From positions 1 through 64,000 of the forward strand of contig JACOST010000019.1 in the NCBI GenBank assembly GCA_016178705.1: 64,000 bases of DNA, written 5' to 3'. The number at the start of each line of letters is the position of its first letter. Within the stretch, counting starts at the first letter, position 1. The translations under genes and the position numbers were made by a program. The DNA is from Deltaproteobacteria bacterium. Lineage in GTDB: Bacteria; Desulfobacterota; Binatia; HRBIN30; JACQVA1. A model generated the notes under the pieces. The model had not been told where the DNA came from and searched no databases. It saw nothing but the letters and a program-made list of their open reading frames with translations. Positions 59,797 to 64,000 of the stretch are shown here, piece after piece.

Positions 59797-62385
59797 ATGA
59801 CAAACGCGACCACACACACCGATCCACCAATCACGACCGGCGCCATCGTGCGCACGGAAGTGCTCGTCATCGGCTCGGGCGCGGGCGGCGCCATCTCCGC
59901 GGCCACGCTGGCGGCGCGCGGCTACGAGGTGTTGGTACTGGAGGAAGGACCGTTCCTCGACACCAGCACCATTGCTTCCAATTCTCCCGAGGCCATCGCC
60001 CGCCTCTACCGCAACGGCGGTCTCACACCGATTCTCGGCAATCAGACCATCGCCTACGTCGAAGGGCGATGCGTCGGCGGTTCCACCGAGGTCAACAGCG
60101 CCTTCTGGCACCGCTTGCCGCAGGACAGTTACTACCGCTGGCGTACCGATGCGTTGCTGCACGACTTCACGCCCGAGGTGATGGAGCCCTACTTCGCGAT
60201 GCTCGAACGCGACCTGTCGGTCTCCTACCTCGACGCCGAGCAGGCACCGAAGAGTTCCGCCCTGTTTCGCCGAGGGATCGATGCATTGCACTGGCAGTAT
60301 CAAGAGGTCCCGCGTTGTCAGAAGCACAACGCGGGGGCCAGTCCGTTTGCCCCCGGCAACAAGCAGTCGATGCAGCGCACCTACATTCCCAAAGCACTGG
60401 CCGCCGGCGCGCGGCTCATCGCCGACTGTAAGGTGAGCAAGATTGTGCATCGCGACGGACGCGCCACGGGCGTCCACGCGAGCGTCAAACAGAACGGCAG
60501 CGTGCAACGTTTCGAAGTGCACGCCGACTTGATCTTCGTTTGCGGCGGCGCGGTGCAGACCCCGGCGCTGTTGCGTCGCAGCGGCATCACCAAGAACGTC
60601 GGCGACAATCTGTGCATTCATCCGATGATCAAAGCCGCCGCACTGTTCGACGACGAGATCGGCGCCCACGAAGAGGCGTTGCCGATCTATCAAGTCAAAG
60701 AATTCTGGCCGACCATCACCATCGGTGGCGCGGTGTTCACGCCCGGCTTCCTCGCCATGCTGCTGTCGGACAATTGGAAGACGACCCAGCAGGCGATGCC
60801 GGACTGGAGCCGCATGGCGCTGTATTACGCGGCGAGCCGCGGCATGAACCGCGGCCAGATCCGCGTCCTGCCGGGCCTCGCCGACGGCGTTGTCGTGCGC
60901 TACCAACTGAGCGAAGGCGATCAGCAGAACATCAGCGCCGGCCTCGCCCACCTCGGCGAGATTCTGTTCGCCGCCGGCGCCAAGGCTGTCTATCCGTCGC
61001 TGCGCGGTCAGCCGGTGCTGAAGTCGGCCGATCAATGTCGCGGCTGGCTCAAGCAGCCGATCGCGATCAACACCATGGCGCTGTCGACCGTGCACGCATT
61101 CAGCAGCTGCCCGATGGGCGAGAATCCCGACGTCTGCGCCACCGATTCGTTCGGACGGGTGAACGGCTTCCGCAACCTGCACATCAACGACGCCAGCTTG
61201 ATTCCGGATTCGCCGGGCGTGAATCCGCAAGGGACGACCATGGCGATCGCGCTGCGCAACCTCGACCATCTCGATTCCGAGCGCGGCCGGCGTGTGCGTG
61301 GTAAGCTGCACGCTGTGAAGCTACCTGCCGCCGCTCCCGCGTACATCATCACCGGCGCTTCCGGCTGGCTCGGCATGCGCTTAGTCGAGGTGCTCACGCG
61401 TGGCCTGCCTGGCGTCGCTCGTTTTGCCGAGCCCATCGCCCAACAGGCGTTGCGCTGCTTGGTGCACCCCAACGACAACGCGACGGCACTGAGCAACATG
61501 GCGGAGACCATCGAAGTCGTGCCCGTCGACCTGACCGACGCGGGGGCCGTGCGGGCCGCGTTCAGCGACGCCGCCGGCGCGACGGTGATTCACATCGCCG
61601 GGGTAATTCATCCGACGCGCGGCGTGAAGGAATTTACCAGCGTCAACGTCGACGGCACGCGTCACTTGCTCGAGGCCGCGGAGGACGCGGCGGTCCGCCG
61701 CTTCGTCGCCGTGTCGTCGAATTCGCCGTTCGGATTCAACCCGCACACCGATCATCTGTTCGACGAGCAGTCGCCCTACAATCCGTACATGGGCTACGGA
61801 CGATCCAAGGTGGAAATGGAGGGGCTGGTCAAAGCGGCCCACGCGCGTGGCAAGCTCGAGACGGTGATCATCCGACCGCCGTGGTTCTACGGACCGCATC
61901 AACCGCCGCGCCAGACGCTGTTCTTCAAGATGATCAAGGACGGGCGCTTCCCGATTCTCGGCGACGGCACGCAGAAACGTTCGATGGCTTACGTCGACAA
62001 CATTTGCCAGGGCCTGCTACTTGCCGCCACGGTCGAGCGCGCCAACGGCGAGGTCTATTGGATCGCCGATGCGCGTCCCTATACCATCAACGAAATCGTC
62101 GACACGGTGCAGGAGGTTCTCACGACCAACTTCGGCATCGCCTGCGCGTCGCGCCGGCTGAAGCTGCCGGCGCTGGCCGGTGAGATCGCGCGACTAGGAG
62201 ACGGCACGCTGCAAGCCATCGGCATCTACAACCAGAAGCTGCACGTGTTGAGCGAAATGGGTCACACCATCGCGTGCTCGATCGAGAAGGCCAAGCGCGA
62301 GTTGGGTTACGCACCGGCCGTTTCGCTGCGCGACGGCATGCTGCGGTCGATCGAGTGGTGCCTGGAGAACGGCTTGCGCTTCTAA
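59797..62385 (+). CDS. GMC-family oxidoreductase fused to an NAD-dependent epimerase/3-beta-HSD domain
   Basis: 862 residues, two complete enzymes in one chain. Residues 1-505: GMC flavoprotein with VLVIGSGAGGAISAATLA (FAD loop 26-31), GRCVGGSTEVNSAFWHRLP, and the C-terminal HAFSSCPMGENPDV and GVNPQGTTMAIALRNL. Residues about 515-862: short-chain dehydrogenase of the extended type with TGASGWLG (519-526), catalytic Tyr667 and Lys671 in YGRSK, and YVDNICQG. The pair suggests serial oxidation or epimerisation of a sterol-like or polyol substrate. The natural domain junction lies at VRGKLHAVKLP. It precedes a stand-alone epimerase by 23 bases. Confidence 0.9.
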   Translation: MTNATTHTDPPITTGAIVRTEVLVIGSGAGGAISAATLAARGYEVLVLEEGPFLDTSTIASNSPEAIARLYRNGGLTPILGNQTIAYVEGRCVGGSTEVNSAFWHRLPQDSYYRWRTDALLHDFTPEVMEPYFAMLERDLSVSYLDAEQAPKSSALFRRGIDALHWQYQEVPRCQKHNAGASPFAPGNKQSMQRTYIPKALAAGARLIADCKVSKIVHRDGRATGVHASVKQNGSVQRFEVHADLIFVCGGAVQTPALLRRSGITKNVGDNLCIHPMIKAAALFDDEIGAHEEALPIYQVKEFWPTITIGGAVFTPGFLAMLLSDNWKTTQQAMPDWSRMALYYAASRGMNRGQIRVLPGLADGVVVRYQLSEGDQQNISAGLAHLGEILFAAGAKAVYPSLRGQPVLKSADQCRGWLKQPIAINTMALSTVHAFSSCPMGENPDVCATDSFGRVNGFRNLHINDASLIPDSPGVNPQGTTMAIALRNLDHLDSERGRRVRGKLHAVKLPAAAPAYIITGASGWLGMRLVEVLTRGLPGVARFAEPIAQQALRCLVHPNDNATALSNMAETIEVVPVDLTDAGAVRAAFSDAAGATVIHIAGVIHPTRGVKEFTSVNVDGTRHLLEAAEDAAVRRFVAVSSNSPFGFNPHTDHLFDEQSPYNPYMGYGRSKVEMEGLVKAAHARGKLETVIIRPPWFYGPHQPPRQTLFFKMIKDGRFPILGDGTQKRSMAYVDNICQGLLLAATVERANGEVYWIADARPYTINEIVDTVQEVLTTNFGIACASRRLKLPALAGEIARLGDGTLQAIGIYNQKLHVLSEMGHTIACSIEKAKRELGYAPAVSLRDGMLRSIEWCLENGLRF

Positions 62386-62408
62386 GGCGCGAAGGAGACG
62401 GCACGCGG

Positions 62409-63443
62409 ATGGCAACGGTACTCATCACCGGCGGCTCGGGATACTTCGGCTGCTTGCTGCGCGACCGCTTGCGGGAAACCGGCGCGTCGGTCCGCATCTT
62501 CGATGTGGTCGACGTCGAGGATCGACCGTCGGAGGTCGAGTTCATTCGCGGCGATATCCGCGACCTGGATGCCGTCCGACGCGCGTGCGCCAACGTCGAG
62601 GTTGTCTACCACAACGTCGCGCAGGTGCCGCTGGCGAAGGATCGCCACCTATTCTGGGCGGTCAACTGCGGCGGCACGGAGAACTTGCTGCACGCGGCGC
62701 GCGATGCGCGCGTGCGCAAGGTCGTGCACACGTCGTCGAGCGCTGTGTTCGGTGTACCGGCGCGCAATCCGGTGGACGACACCGTCGCGCCGAACCCGAT
62801 GGAAGCCTACGGCCGCGCCAAGTTGGAAGCCGAGCGCGTCGTGCAACGCTACGTCGGCGAACACGGGCTCGACGTGTCGATCATTCGCCCGCGCACGATC
62901 CTCGGACACGGGCGCCTGGGAATTTTCCAGATCCTGTTCGATTGGATCGAGGAAGGGAAAAACATTCCGGTGCTCGGACGCGGCGACAACATTTACCAGT
63001 TCGTTCACGCCGACGACCTGGCGGCCGCGTCGATCAAAGCGGCGGCGCGCCCTGGCTTCGGCATCTACAACATCGGCGCGGAGACGTTCGGCACCATGCG
63101 GGCCACGCTCGAAGCACTGTGCCGTCACGCGGCGACGGGCAGTCAGGTTTATTCCGTCCCCATGGGCTTGGCGATCGCGGCCATGAAGCTCACCAGCGCG
63201 CTGCGGTTGTCGCCGCTCGGGCCGTATCACTCGCTGATGTACGGCCGCAGTTTGTATTTCGACATCACTCGGCCGAAGGCCGAGCTCGATTGGCAGCCGC
63301 GGTGGTCGAGCGACGAAATGATCTGCGAGTCGTACGACTGGTACCTGGGGCACAAGCAGCAGGTGTTGCACTCGTCGGGCGCGTCGCATCACCGCTCAGC
63401 GGTGAAGCAGGGGATTCTGAAATTGGTGAAGCAATTTTCGTGA
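62409..63443 (+). CDS. NAD-dependent epimerase/dehydratase family protein
   Basis: 344-residue extended short-chain dehydrogenase. Seen: MATVLITGGSGYFG (NAD loop), catalytic Tyr134 and Lys138 in YGRAK, SIIRPRTILGHGRLG, and FVHADDLAAASIKAA. It resembles the epimerase half of the preceding fusion and 3-beta-hydroxysteroid dehydrogenase-like proteins. The GAAGGAG before ATG 62409 is a good Shine-Dalgarno. As the last gene of the plus-strand run from 58189, it probably acts in the same pathway as the GMC fusion. Confidence 0.88.
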   Translation: MATVLITGGSGYFGCLLRDRLRETGASVRIFDVVDVEDRPSEVEFIRGDIRDLDAVRRACANVEVVYHNVAQVPLAKDRHLFWAVNCGGTENLLHAARDARVRKVVHTSSSAVFGVPARNPVDDTVAPNPMEAYGRAKLEAERVVQRYVGEHGLDVSIIRPRTILGHGRLGIFQILFDWIEEGKNIPVLGRGDNIYQFVHADDLAAASIKAAARPGFGIYNIGAETFGTMRATLEALCRHAATGSQVYSVPMGLAIAAMKLTSALRLSPLGPYHSLMYGRSLYFDITRPKAELDWQPRWSSDEMICESYDWYLGHKQQVLHSSGASHHRSAVKQGILKLVKQFS

Positions 63444-63582
63444 GACGGTTGGACGTAAGACGGAAGACGTAAAACGGGAGACGCCAGGCGTTGGAGCATC
63501 TCCGTCTCACGTCACGTCTTCACGTCTCCCGTCTCGCGTCCCCCGTCTCACGTCTCACGTCTCGCGTCTCCCGTCTTCCGTC
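63444..63582. repeat. GACGTAAGACGGAAGACG / CGTCTCACGTC array
   Basis: GGACGTAAGACGGAAGACG and AAACGGGAGACG on the left face a long tract of CGTCTCACGTCTCGCGTCTC words on the right. It is the largest array of the GACGGGAGACG family in the window. Confidence 0.65.
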
Positions 63583-63620
63583 CTACGCGAATCGCCAGTT
63601 GCGTCCCCGCTCGCAGGTAC
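63583..63620 (-). pseudogene. Relic of the PIN-domain gene 3' region
   Basis: Bases 63583-63610 are identical to 45698-45725, inside the PIN gene (minus-strand residues AGTQLAIRV), and the match continues at 8 of 10 bases. No open frame remains around it. It appears to be a broken copy of that gene or of the segment containing it. Confidence 0.4.
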
Positions 63621-63635
63621 TCAGTCCGAAGAAAA

Positions 63636-63960
63636 GAATTCAACGCAGAGTCGCCGAGGCGCCGAGCCGCAGGGGTAGGGTCCGATTGCTCGGCATGAAC
63701 GAAGGTGGACTATTTTCGGATTGCACGACGCGGCAACTTACCCAGGCCGACTGGTGCCGGCAAGCGGGGAAGGCGTGACGATCATCCTCGCGCAAGGACG
63801 CGAAGGCGCAAAGAACAGATGGAGCGATCAAAGAGAGATTCCTTCGTCTTCTCCCTTCGTACGCTTCGTGTACTTCGTGGTGAGGATCTTGACCGGTTCG
63901 GCTGTGCGGCTTGGCGTCTTTGCGCGAGACACGTTTGCCTATTTTGGGCGAAGCCCGGGG
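63636..63960. repeat. Right-end spacer of dispersed repeats
   Basis: Contains CAACGCAGAGTCGCCGAGGC near 63643, CAACTTACCCAGGC and GTGCCGGCAAGCGG (63733-63770), GTGACGATCATCCTCGCGCA, CACGAAG-type words near 63860-63885 (CTTCGTGTACTTCGTGGTG), and GCTTGGCGTCTTTGCGCGAG near 63910. Each family occurs elsewhere in the window. I see no gene between 63444 and 64000. Confidence 0.6.
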
Positions 63961-64000
63961 AAATCCACGACGACGGCCGCCAGAGAGGCGTTGACTTGAC

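Noticed and set aside
63444-63590. Possible CRISPR array in the CGTCTCACGTC tract
   Set aside because: Words are 8-12 bases with no constant repeat length or unique spacers, and no cas gene is present; this is low-complexity DNA.

Overview
This is a GC-rich window from a Gram-negative bacterium. BamD-like and LolA-like envelope proteins, lipoprotein signal peptides and periplasmic SGNH hydrolases point to an outer membrane. The mix of a SAM-I riboswitch, paired acyl-CoA dehydrogenases, a GMC oxidoreductase fusion and many small palindromic intergenic repeats suggests an uncultured lineage of the old Deltaproteobacteria (Desulfobacterota or Binatota type). That placement is inference; there is no rRNA gene here to settle it.

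Layout. 1-5.5 kb: acyltransferase and glycosyltransferase, two small secreted-protein candidates, a nuclease-fold orphan, tRNA-Met and bamD. 5.5-6.1 kb: repeat-filled spacer. 6.1-15.4 kb: a sulfur-assimilation locus led by a SAM-I riboswitch with its own terminator, carrying an E1-like ThiF/MoeB protein, threonine synthase, a MoaD/ThiS sulfur carrier, a CysM-type cysteine synthase, a NIL-domain protein, a second degenerate E1-like protein, a radical-SAM-like barrel protein, a DASS transporter, a USP protein and ATP sulfurylase. 15.7-19 kb: two acyl-CoA dehydrogenases and an amidohydrolase. 19.2-36 kb (minus strand): SGNH/TPR protein, LolA-like protein, CDP-alcohol phosphatidyltransferase, hflX, an orphan, dnaE, guaA, guaB, (plus-strand gamma carbonic anhydrase), der, a dolichol-phosphate-type glycosyltransferase and era. 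36-44 kb: envelope glycan genes, with two paralogous ~700-residue membrane proteins flanking a flippase/methyltransferase fusion, then an acyltransferase. 44-46 kb: DUF4143 ATPase and a PIN-domain pair. 46-58 kb: sulfatase-fold protein, DUF5989-like microprotein, lipoprotein, MBOAT O-acyltransferase, SGNH hydrolase and two YfhO-like giants, one fused to an SGNH domain. 58-63.4 kb: UPF0104 membrane protein, a small partner protein, a GMC-oxidoreductase/epimerase fusion and a stand-alone epimerase. 63.4-64 kb: repeats only.

How the genes work together. The 6-15 kb block looks like one sulfur module: a transporter candidate brings in sulfate, Sat activates it, an E1-like enzyme adenylates a ubiquitin-fold carrier, and CysM would take sulfur from the carrier thiocarboxylate. 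The riboswitch ties this to the SAM pool. The 34-58 kb region reads as envelope polysaccharide assembly and O-acylation: a polyprenyl-phosphate sugar synthase, GT-C-like membrane proteins, an MBOAT and SGNH acyl-transfer candidates.

Spacers. Nearly every spacer holds palindromic or low-complexity repeats from at least eight families. One element is nested inside another with a 4-bp target duplication, one lies within the bamD signal-peptide coding region, and one supplies the last codons of an SGNH protein.
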